A stretch of 12,981 bases of DNA from Actinomycetota bacterium (GCA_026392815.1 JAPLBI010000045.1:1-12981), one strand, 5' to 3'; counted from the first letter of the stretch, positions 7,456 to 12,892 are shown. The notes: generated by a model from the sequence alone, not told the origin. Made by a program: numbers and translations.

Positions 7456-8052
7456 ATGGCCTTTGATGACATTGGTGGCGAAGAAGATCTAACCCTGCCA
7501 GGAATTTCAGAGGGTGAGATTCTCGTTATTCGTTCTGCCCGTCGTAAACGAAATATCTCGGCATATCGCCAAGGCGGTCGCATCATCGTCTCCATTCCTG
7601 CGCGGATGAGTAAGGCAGATGAACGCGCGATCGTTCCAGAAATGATCTCCAAGATTCGAAGCCAAGAATCGGAACGAACTCCGAGCGAAGAACGCCTCAT
7701 AGAACGCACCCATGAACTAATGGCATCCCTAGCCCCAGAGATCACGGCACGCCCTGCATCGATCAACTGGCGCCCGATGCGCGAGCGCTGGGGCTCTTGC
7801 ACCAGCGTTGACCGCACGATTCGGATCTCAGATCGTCTAAAGCTCGCCCCGGATTACGCTCTGGACTATGTCCTCTTCCATGAGGCGATCCACCTTGAGC
7901 ACTTTGACCACGGCCCAGCCTTTACCGAGGTCTTGGCCCGTTTTGAGGACTCTGAACTGGCCAGCGCCTATCTAGACGGGTATGAGGCGGCAGAACGCGC
8001 CCAGACGGGTATGAGGCGGCAGAACGCGCCCTGGCTGAGCCTGTCGAGCTAA
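7456..8052 (+). CDS. YgjP-like M48-type zinc metallopeptidase, 3' end altered by duplication
   Basis: Soluble zinc metallopeptidase-like protein of 198 residues. A basic beta segment (RSARRKRNISAYRQGGR, about 26-42) leads to the family signature RERWGSCTS (109-117), then LDYVLFHEAIHLEHFDHGPAF (138-156 plus), with the HExxH zinc site at 142-146 and a third ligand candidate His152. All expected catalytic residues are present. Substrate unknown. The ATG at 7456 is preferred because GGAG (7445-7448) lies 7 nt upstream; a TTG at 7396 is in frame but has no ribosome-binding site. The last 15 or so residues (from AQTGMRRQ) come from an exact 29-bp tandem duplication that changes frame. Without it the protein would end ERALAEPVELKKLRTNRG at the TAG at 8076-8078. 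The catalytic domain is not affected. Confidence 0.88.
   Translation: MAFDDIGGEEDLTLPGISEGEILVIRSARRKRNISAYRQGGRIIVSIPARMSKADERAIVPEMISKIRSQESERTPSEERLIERTHELMASLAPEITARPASINWRPMRERWGSCTSVDRTIRISDRLKLAPDYALDYVLFHEAIHLEHFDHGPAFTEVLARFEDSELASAYLDGYEAAERAQTGMRRQNAPWLSLSS
7974..8031. repeat. Perfect 29-bp tandem duplication at the 3' end of the metallopeptidase gene
   Basis: Positions 7974-8002 and 8003-8031 are identical, each starting AGACGGGTATGAGG and ending GAACGCGCCC. The 29-bp period is 2 modulo 3, so the second copy moves translation out of the frame that would otherwise continue to 8078. It encodes the segment just after the conserved domain. Confidence 0.97.
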
Positions 8053-8087
8053 AAAAACTCCGCACAAACAGGGGTTAGATAAGCGTA

Positions 8088-8137
8088 TTTGAGCGTGGAC
8101 AGGGGTATCGTCATGCTTGCACGCGTGGGCGCTCAAA
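8088..8137 (+). other. Inverted repeat in the leader of the DUF5679 gene
   Basis: TTTGAGCG (8088-8095) and CGCTCAAA (8130-8137) are perfectly complementary and enclose 34 nt, 26 nt upstream of the DUF5679 start. It could form a leader hairpin ending before the ribosome-binding site. Similarity to a known riboswitch is not apparent, and chance cannot be excluded. Confidence 0.3.
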
Positions 8138-8163
8138 GCTCAGGCGGCGATTGGAGGCAAATC

Positions 8164-8328
8164 ATGACAGCAGAGACATACAAGGGTGACGCTTACTGCG
8201 TTAAGTGCAAAGAGAAGCGTGACTTCGAAGGCACTGTGAAGATCTCAGACTCTGGTCGTCGCATGGCACAGGGCATCTGCCCAGTCTGTGGCACCAAGGT
8301 CAACAGAATTCTTGGCAAGGCTCAGTAA
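8164..8328 (+). CDS. DUF5679 zinc-ribbon protein
   Basis: Small 54-residue protein with two Cys pairs, CVKC (12-15) and CPVC (39-42), spaced as a zinc ribbon, and the DUF5679 pattern AYCVKCKEKR - SGRRMAQGICPVCGTKVNRI. Members are common in actinobacteria; the function is unknown, and nucleic-acid or protein binding is only inferred from the fold. The start is set by a strong GGAGG (8153-8157) 6 nt before the ATG. A TTG at 8089 would extend the protein but has no ribosome-binding site and adds non-conserved residues. A strong terminator follows, so the gene is probably a short transcriptional unit. Confidence 0.9.
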   Translation: MTAETYKGDAYCVKCKEKRDFEGTVKISDSGRRMAQGICPVCGTKVNRILGKAQ

Positions 8329-8349
8329 CAGAGTTCACCAACATTAAAG

Positions 8350-8401
8350 ATTCACCCCGTTGTTCGCCGCACGTTGGCGAGCACGGGGTGAATTTATTTT
8401 T
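8350..8401 (+). terminator. Strong Rho-independent terminator after DUF5679
   Basis: ATTCACCCCGT (8350-8360) pairs with ACGGGGTGAAT (8383-8393), and GTTCGCC with GGCGAGC closes the inner part across a one-base bulge. This gives about 18 pairs with a 7-nt loop, followed by TTATTTTTAT. It ends the transcript of the DUF5679 gene and separates it from the ThiF-like gene. Confidence 0.88.
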
Positions 8402-8488
8402 ATCCCCTGCGTAAAGATTCGCGCGCGTAAGTAGCGCCCACACACAGCCTCACCGCGCCTGCTTGGCCCGAGCGCCAATCCTTCGCAG

Positions 8489-9610
8489 ATGACAATTACC
8501 AAGAACCCAACTAATCGGAACCCAAAACTTAAAGATGGCGCTGCGCTATATCGCCAGAGCCATGTAACCAACGGCTACCTCATTGGTAACTCGCGCTCGC
8601 AGGTTGCGATCTATTCCAGCGATGCCCCCGCGCTTTACTCGGCGCTTAAGGCCGGCGCCAGCCGCAACGAAATCTGCGCCAACTTATCGATCTCCCATGA
8701 AAGCTTTGAAGAGTTAATGGCAGAGCTTGCTGCGCACGAACTCTTGCAGACCGAAAACAGCGCGATTCAGATATCTCAAAGATTTATCTCGCAGATTACA
8801 GAGCGGGCAGAGAAGTTTGGTGATCGCAGTAAAGATGCCGCATTCTCTCAAATGAGTAATCGCATCGGCGCCGAGTTAACGTTGACTCGTTGGTTGCCAG
8901 GCGTTACCGACTCCGGTGTAAATAAAGTTAGCGTGCGGCAAAGTGCGCACATTGAAATCTCTGGAAACTCTCGCGCCGCACAACATCTCTTCGCGCAATT
9001 AATAGCAAGCGGTGTCACTGATACGCAATTTGCTCCAAATTTTCGCCGAGGTGCTGAAACAATTGGTGATCTTGATGTAACTGGTGGATATCTATCAGCT
9101 ACAGATAACGGACAGATATTTGTAAAGAGCAGCACTGCCATTGCCAAAAGTCTTTCGCTCTTTCCGGCCGCTAATGAGAGCGCAGAAGAGATACCCAATA
9201 ACTTCGCCGAGAAGGTGATCAAGGTGCACTTTGGAGAAATAGATCCAGCAATTCATGCGCTCTGGATGGCAGCCGGGCAAGAGCATATTTTAGTAAGCGA
9301 GATAAGTGGCGCCCGTTTAACAATTTCGCATTTAGTTAAACCAGGTTTAACGCCTTGTACCCGCTGTTTAGAGCTAACTATTAACGATCAAGGAAATTGC
9401 GAAGTTATCGAGTATCCGAAAACACGTGATGAAATTCCGGTAGTTGGCGCGCATTACCTATCTGCGATTATCGCTGCGCAACTGCTCTCAATAATCGACA
9501 CCGGTAGCGCCGTTTTAACGCGCGATGCGATTGCGATCGACCTAACCGATCTCTGTAATACAGAACACATCACAATTACCCGCCATCCCATGTGTGGCTG
9601 TAGTTGGTAA
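8489..9610 (+). CDS. ThiF/E1-like protein related to TOMM cyclodehydratase proteins
   Basis: Conserved actinobacterial protein of unknown function, 373 residues. The N-terminal part (to about 95) resembles a small winged-helix or peptide-clasp-like region. A Rossmann-type strand-turn-helix follows: HIEISGNSRAAQHLFAQLIA (154-173), comparable to the E1/ThiF glycine motif but with GNSRAA in place of the usual GxGxxG. Two Cys pairs, PCTRC (290-293) and the extreme C-terminal HPMCGCSW (C369, C371), match the structural zinc site of E1-like and TOMM cyclodehydratase-related proteins. No precursor peptide or YcaO partner is visible nearby, so peptide-antibiotic synthesis is not supported; a stand-alone E1-like role is more likely. 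ATG at 8489 has no ribosome-binding site. It precedes the ABC1 kinase gene, matching my recollection of Rv3196-Rv3197. Confidence 0.72.
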   Translation: MTITKNPTNRNPKLKDGAALYRQSHVTNGYLIGNSRSQVAIYSSDAPALYSALKAGASRNEICANLSISHESFEELMAELAAHELLQTENSAIQISQRFISQITERAEKFGDRSKDAAFSQMSNRIGAELTLTRWLPGVTDSGVNKVSVRQSAHIEISGNSRAAQHLFAQLIASGVTDTQFAPNFRRGAETIGDLDVTGGYLSATDNGQIFVKSSTAIAKSLSLFPAANESAEEIPNNFAEKVIKVHFGEIDPAIHALWMAAGQEHILVSEISGARLTISHLVKPGLTPCTRCLELTINDQGNCEVIEYPKTRDEIPVVGAHYLSAIIAAQLLSIIDTGSAVLTRDAIAIDLTDLCNTEHITITRHPMCGCSW

Positions 9611-9657
9611 GCCATTTTCAAATAGCGCGATAGCCGCTTTTTCTGAACAATACGGGC

Positions 9658-10944
9658 ATGGCCAAAAAGGATCAGATCGAAACGGAGATTCCGAAATCAA
9701 CCGCTGCTCGTTCAGCAAAGATGGTTTCGATCCCCGTCGGTTTGGCAGGTCGCGGTGTTTTAGGTCTTGGTAAACAACTCGTTGGCCAATCATCTTCTGT
9801 AGTCATCACAGATATTCAAGAGAAGACTGCAGAACAACTCTTTAAAGTTCTTGGCGAACTCAAGGGTGGCGCGATGAAGTTCGGGCAAGCGCTATCTGTC
9901 TTTGAGGCAGCCCTTCCGGAAAACATTGCAAAGCCTTATCGCGAGACTCTTACTAAGTTGCAAGAGTCTGCTCCTCCGCTTCCAACCCGCGTTGTTCACA
10001 AGGTATTGGCGAAAGAGCTCGGTGAAGATTGGCGCGATAACTTCACATCATTTGAAGATAAAGCAACTGCTTCGGCATCTATCGGGCAAGTACATAAAGG
10101 TGTTTGGAAAGATGGCCGCCCAGTTGCGGTAAAGATTCAATATCCGGGCGCGGCGGAGGCTTTGATCTCTGACTTAAATCAGATTCAACGCTTTGCCAAG
10201 ATCTTCCAATTAGTTCTACCTGGTCTTGATATGAAGCCGCTTCTTGAAGAACTTCGTGCGCGCATCATTGAAGAAGTTGATTACAAATATGAAGCTGAAG
10301 CGCAAGAGGCTTGCTGGCGCGCATATGAAAATGATCCTGACGTTGCGATTCCAAAAGTTGTTATGTCATCGGACAAGGTTTTAGTTTCAGAATGGTTAGA
10401 GGGAACTCCGCTTTCAAAGATCATCGCTGAAGGAACACAAGAAGAACGCAATAACGCCGGAATGCGCCTAGCGCGTTTCCACTTCACCGCACCTGAGCGC
10501 GCAGGATTGCTGCACGCAGATCCACATCCTGGAAATTTCCGTTTGCTCGCAGATGGACGCATTGGCGTTTTGGATTTCGGTGCCTGCAACCGTCTGCCGA
10601 ATGGCTTCCCAGAACCATTTAAGAATCTTCTAAAGCACGCACTCGATGATGATGCGCAGGCTTTATATGATGGATGTAAGAAAGATGGATTTATCTTGCC
10701 TGAGGTAGATGTAGATCCGAACTTAGTTCTAGATTTCTTGGTTCCACTTGTCGAACCGCTGCGCACCGAAACCTTTAAATATTCACGCGAATGGTTGCGC
10801 GATCAGAGCGCCCGCGTTGGCGATCCCCGCAATCCAACTGCGAAGATCGGTTTCCAACTGAACTTGCCTGCTGAATATGTTTTGATTCACCGCGTTACTT
10901 TGGGAACATCTTGGTTCCCCGAGATCGCACCGGCAAACGCTTAA
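9658..10944 (+). CDS. ABC1/UbiB-family atypical kinase (AarF type)
   Basis: Atypical protein-kinase-like ATPase of the UbiB/ABC1 (ADCK) family, whose members act in lipid or quinone metabolism; the M. tuberculosis syntenic homologue is Rv3197. The hallmarks are intact: KxGQ-type motif MKFGQALS (73-80), Ala-rich loop ATASASIGQVHKG (136-148), ATP-site Lys159 in VAVKIQYPG, EEVDYKYEAEA (205-215), catalytic loop HADPHPGN (286-293) and metal-binding DFGAC (306-310). The C-terminus looks short: after IHRVTLGT relatives usually have about 20 more residues before a W-x-P-G/E-F-like end, whereas here SWFPEIAPANA follows at once. ATG 9658 is in frame with conserved sequence and has no obvious ribosome-binding site. 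Convergent with the next gene; only 7 bp separate the stops. Confidence 0.93.
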   Translation: MAKKDQIETEIPKSTAARSAKMVSIPVGLAGRGVLGLGKQLVGQSSSVVITDIQEKTAEQLFKVLGELKGGAMKFGQALSVFEAALPENIAKPYRETLTKLQESAPPLPTRVVHKVLAKELGEDWRDNFTSFEDKATASASIGQVHKGVWKDGRPVAVKIQYPGAAEALISDLNQIQRFAKIFQLVLPGLDMKPLLEELRARIIEEVDYKYEAEAQEACWRAYENDPDVAIPKVVMSSDKVLVSEWLEGTPLSKIIAEGTQEERNNAGMRLARFHFTAPERAGLLHADPHPGNFRLLADGRIGVLDFGACNRLPNGFPEPFKNLLKHALDDDAQALYDGCKKDGFILPEVDVDPNLVLDFLVPLVEPLRTETFKYSREWLRDQSARVGDPRNPTAKIGFQLNLPAEYVLIHRVTLGTSWFPEIAPANA

Positions 10945-10951
10945 TTACTGA

Positions 10952-11350
10952 TTAGCGAGCTATCTTGCGAACCATCTTCCAGTGGTACAGATAAACCGGC
11001 ACTGTTACCAAGAGCGTTACTAGCGAACTAGTTATTCCCCTAATTGCGTTGCGACGATTCTGATCGATATTGGCTTGTTTGATAACTTCTGGATCAATTT
11101 TAGGATCGTTCTGCGCTGCATATGGATCCACATAACCAGCATCAGGAACGATCAGATCAAGCCCACGATTGATAAGGCTAATTACTGTGAAGAGGCATAC
11201 CAACAAAGTAATCAGGCTAACCGCGTACAAATAAAGTGAACGCCAATCAACGCCTTGGTGCGCAACTTCTTCCTTAACCGCGCTCTTCTTAGCCACGGTC
11301 TTTGTTGTAGAAGTTTTCTTAGCTGCTGTCTTCTTCGCTGTCGTTGCCAT
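10952..11350 (-). CDS. Two-TM membrane protein with Lys/Ala-rich N-terminus, DUF5671-like
   Basis: Not recognised with certainty. The N-terminal 25 residues (MATTAKKTAAKKTSTTKTVA and on) are a Lys/Ala/Thr-rich tail like those of histone H1-like or HU-tail proteins. Two hydrophobic helices follow, 39-60 (YLYAVSLITLLVCLFTVISL) and about 104-122, separated by a polar loop with several Asp and Pro, and the end YLYHWKMVRKI is reminiscent of DUF5671. The basic tail and basic C-terminus should both be cytoplasmic. The ATG has no ribosome-binding site but has a -10-like TATTCT 6 nt upstream, suggesting a leaderless mRNA. It lies 24 bp after the PH-like gene on the same strand. Confidence 0.7.
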   Translation of the reverse strand: MATTAKKTAAKKTSTTKTVAKKSAVKEEVAHQGVDWRSLYLYAVSLITLLVCLFTVISLINRGLDLIVPDAGYVDPYAAQNDPKIDPEVIKQANIDQNRRNAIRGITSSLVTLLVTVPVYLYHWKMVRKIAR

Positions 11351-11356
11351 AATTCG

Positions 11357-11362
11357 AGAATA
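11357..11362 (-). promoter_or_regulatory. -10 box for a leaderless mRNA
   Basis: TATTCT on the minus strand lies 6 nt before the ATG of the two-TM protein, which would put the transcription start at or within a base of the A of ATG. There is no ribosome-binding site in between. No good -35 is visible. Confidence 0.4.
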
Positions 11363-11374
11363 CTCGCATTAACG

Positions 11375-11686
11375 CTAGATAGAAACTACCCAACGCTTAA
11401 ATGGCGCATCGGCAAATTCATAGATCACCGCAGGGGTGCGCTTGTAGATTGCGCAGAAATCTTTTCCGCCTTTAATGCGCATAGTACCCAGCAGAATTAC
11501 ATAGGGAATTGCGGTGCCGGGTGCACGTACCCCACGTAAATGTTGCTTTGTCCAGGGGTTTGGTACCTCGGTCTTTGATATCAACTGGCTACTTGCAACG
11601 GAAATATCTCCGTGAAGCGCGCCAATTTTTTCCAGCGCGGAAAGTTTTAGAGTTAATACGCCGTCTTTCTCGATTACCTTTGCCAC
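11375..11686 (-). CDS. Conserved actinobacterial hypothetical protein (PH-like beta protein)
   Basis: 103 residues, function unknown. The sequence is predicted to be mostly beta, with LSALEKIGALHGDISV (15-30), PNPWTKQHLRGVRAPGTAIP (42-61) and a terminal amphipathic strand/helix FKRWVVSI. Proteins with the RGxRAPGTxxP and GGKDFxAxYxRxPAV pattern are widespread in actinobacteria, and I suspect a bacterial PH-like fold, but no residues prove it. The GTG start is set by GAGGAG about 7 nt upstream. The gene lies 21 bp after the VOC-family gene on the same strand, probably in one operon. Confidence 0.75.
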   Translation of the reverse strand: MAKVIEKDGVLTLKLSALEKIGALHGDISVASSQLISKTEVPNPWTKQHLRGVRAPGTAIPYVILLGTMRIKGGKDFCAIYKRTPAVIYEFADAPFKRWVVSI

Positions 11687-11707
11687 TTATTACTCCTCTA
11701 AAAAGAA

Positions 11708-12103
11708 TTAATCGTGTGCGTTCTGCACCATACAGAACGGATGTCCTGCAGGATCTAGATAAATACGGAAGCGGTGTGGTTTTGGTTGAAACTCAGCTTT
11801 GACCGCGCCTATTTCTAGAAGAGCTTTTTCTGCAATATCTAAATCTTTTGCGTGGAAATCCATATGTGCCTGCTGTGGCAGTCCACCTGTCGGCCAAGTT
11901 GGTTTCTGATAATTCTCAATCTTTTGAAAAGCCATCGCCGTAAAGTCCGCTTCATCAATCAGCTCTAGCCATTCGCAGGTTTCTGCAGTTTCGCCTTCAT
12001 CGAAGGGCTGCACTTTATGTCCCGTGATCTTCGAGTAAAAGTGCGCTAACTCAACTGGGTTATCGCAATCAAGTGCGGTGTATGCAAGATGTGCAATCGT
12101 CAT
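11708..12103 (-). CDS. VOC / glyoxalase-bleomycin-resistance superfamily protein
   Basis: 131-residue protein with two beta-alpha-beta-beta-beta modules of the vicinal-oxygen-chelate fold. The first strand is IAHLAYTALDCDNPVELAHF (3-22), the second module starts at QQAHMDFHAKDLD (77-89) and ends with the classical RFRIYLDPAGHPFCMVQ (111-127). Like many uncharacterised VOC proteins of actinobacteria it may bind a small ligand rather than a metal; candidate metal ligands are His5, His80 and others, but the set is not clearly complete. Substrate unknown. CACAAT ends 6 nt before ATG 12103 and no ribosome-binding site is seen, so the mRNA may be leaderless. It is followed by the PH-like gene. No sign of antibiotic-modifying specificity despite lying next to whiB7. 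Confidence 0.85.
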   Translation of the reverse strand: MTIAHLAYTALDCDNPVELAHFYSKITGHKVQPFDEGETAETCEWLELIDEADFTAMAFQKIENYQKPTWPTGGLPQQAHMDFHAKDLDIAEKALLEIGAVKAEFQPKPHRFRIYLDPAGHPFCMVQNAHD

Positions 12104-12118
12104 AAGTTAATTGTGGCA

Positions 12119-12156
12119 CGACCCCCGCACTGAAAATGAGTTCAATGCGAGGGTCG
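12119..12156. other. Hairpin between whiB7 and the VOC gene
   Basis: CGACCCCCGCA pairs with TGCGAGGGTCG (one C-A mismatch) and inside it TGAA pairs with TTCA, leaving a 6-nt loop: about 14 pairs in all. It lies 32 bp after the whiB7 stop. No T-run follows on either strand, so it is at best a terminator without the tail, a 3'-end stabiliser or a partial transcription block before the VOC operon. Confidence 0.5.
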
Positions 12157-12188
12157 CGCGAGTGACGGATGCTTACCGATAGAACGAA

Positions 12189-12527
12189 TTAAACGAACGC
12201 TGCGATACGTGGCGGACGTCCCGCACGACGCTTGCGTTCGATAATTACGCCATCTTCGATTAGTTGTCCGCCCCAAACACCACATGGTTCTTCGCGAGAC
12301 AACGCTCCGTCTAAACACTTATTGCGCACGGGGCATCCACCGCAGAGCGCTTTAGCTTGTGCGATGCCTTCATCGCTTTCCGAGAAGAAGAGCTCGGGAT
12401 CAGCGTTATGGCATGGCAAGGTAAAGGCGATCGCCGAGTCATACGTACCGGTTACTTCATAGAGACCGATCTTCTCGCCTGTTTCTGCCCAGCCTGGTAC
12501 CTGTAGTTCGCTGTAGAGAACGCTCAT
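12189..12527 (-). CDS. whiB7: WhiB7-type [4Fe-4S] transcriptional regulator
   Basis: Iron-sulfur transcription factor that, with the housekeeping sigma factor, activates intrinsic antibiotic-resistance genes in actinobacteria. The 112 residues show the four cluster ligands Cys39 (LPCHNADPELFF), Cys62, Cys65 (CGGC) and Cys71, the turn motif GVWGGQLIEDG (83-93), and a C-terminal AT-hook-like segment ERKRRAGRPPR (97-107), which among WhiB proteins is the mark of WhiB7. The N-terminus MSVLYSELQV resembles WhiB7 MSVLT, but about 19 residues more than in the M. tuberculosis protein precede Cys39. ATG 12527 was chosen on that basis; GGTGAG about 5 nt upstream is the ribosome-binding site. A longer open frame runs back through the leader terminator and is not real. 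Expression is likely controlled by the leader at 12528-12892. Its position next to the ABC1-kinase block matches M. tuberculosis Rv3197A. Confidence 0.92.
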   Translation of the reverse strand: MSVLYSELQVPGWAETGEKIGLYEVTGTYDSAIAFTLPCHNADPELFFSESDEGIAQAKALCGGCPVRNKCLDGALSREEPCGVWGGQLIEDGVIIERKRRAGRPPRIAAFV

Positions 12528-12605
12528 CGTTCTCACCCACTTTCTTCTCTCTCGTTTTCTTTCTCTGGATTGGTTTGTTTTCTTTTTCTTTGTTATTGAT
12601 TTGGG

Positions 12606-12648
12606 TAATAAAAAAAGGCCTTCAACTCCTTTGTGGAGTTGAGGCCTT
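12606..12648 (-). terminator. Leader terminator (attenuator) of whiB7
   Basis: On the minus strand AAGGCCTCAACTCC (12635-12648) pairs with GGAGTTGAAGGCCTT (12615-12629), 14 pairs with one bulged A and loop ACAAA, followed by a run of T (12610-12614) and ATT. It is a textbook intrinsic terminator between promoter and whiB7, 79 nt before the start codon. A purine-rich spacer (12528-12605) separates it from the gene. Confidence 0.92.
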
Positions 12649-12696
12649 AGGTTTGGCATCTATCGGTGTTATCCGATCGAACCTCCTGTGGCCTCA
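12640..12696 (-). promoter_or_regulatory. Antiterminator of the whiB7 leader
   Basis: TGAGGCC (minus strand, 12690-12696; its first three bases are the uORF stop codon) is exactly complementary to GGCCTCA (12640-12646) in the 5' arm of the terminator. The helix can continue with AGGTT (12680-12684) against AACCT (12649-12653), and the top is closed by ATCGG (12673-12677) with CCGAT (12662-12666) around a 6-nt loop. It is mutually exclusive with the terminator. A ribosome that has reached the uORF stop would cover the 5' arm and favour termination. Confidence 0.75.
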
Positions 12697-12852
12697 TCCA
12701 CGGCATAAAAAGCGGCGTAAAACGCTGGCTTTGATGCTGCGGGCCAATTCGTATGCTTCTTTGTAGTCGCATGGAAATTGGCAGGCGAAGTAGCAGCACG
12801 GCGTGTAACGCGTGCTGTGGTGAATGACTGAGATGTAAGAAACATCGTTCAT
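12694..12852 (-). CDS. whiB7 leader ORF (uORF), 52 codons
   Basis: Starts with ATG at 12852 preceded by AAAAAGGAGA (AAGGAG 2-6 nt upstream) and ends with TGA at 12694-12696. The peptide starts MNDVSYISVIHHSTRY, has a cysteine-rich middle (TPCCYFACQFPCDY, 17-30) and a basic end (RSIKASVLRRFLCRG). Its likely job is not the peptide but ribosome position: the stop codon lies in the antiterminator arm. Mycobacterial whiB7 and Streptomyces wblC leaders are known to contain a uORF followed by a terminator, so the arrangement fits the family. I cannot tell whether this peptide sequence itself is conserved. Too small for usual gene calling. Confidence 0.75.
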   Translation of the reverse strand: MNDVSYISVIHHSTRYTPCCYFACQFPCDYKEAYELARSIKASVLRRFLCRG

Positions 12853-12866
12853 TCTCCTTTTTCGCC

Positions 12867-12892
12867 TATATAGCCGATCACCAATTTGGTGA
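12867..12892 (-). promoter_or_regulatory. Putative whiB7 promoter with overlapping palindrome
   Basis: TATATA (12867-12872) on the minus strand ends 14 nt before the uORF ATG and is the likely -10 box. Just upstream is TCACCAAATTGGTGA (12878-12892), with perfect 7-bp arms around one base. That is where the -10/-35 spacer should be. The expected -35 position holds only CTTTCA, a poor match, as could be expected for an activator-dependent promoter. Confidence 0.45.

Noticed and set aside
7443..7466. Seven-codon frame MEFQNGL overlapping the metallopeptidase start
   Set aside because: The AAGGAG before it is 12 nt away and no terminator or alternative pairing follows, so leader-peptide control is not supported.
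8089..8163. TTG start extending DUF5679 by 25 residues
   Set aside because: GGAGG with ATG at 8164 is far better and gives the usual family length.
12528..12659. In-frame upstream extension of WhiB7 to 12659
   Set aside because: It would translate the leader terminator and a Lys/Arg-rich low-complexity spacer, while MSVL at 12527 matches WhiB7 starts and has a ribosome-binding site.
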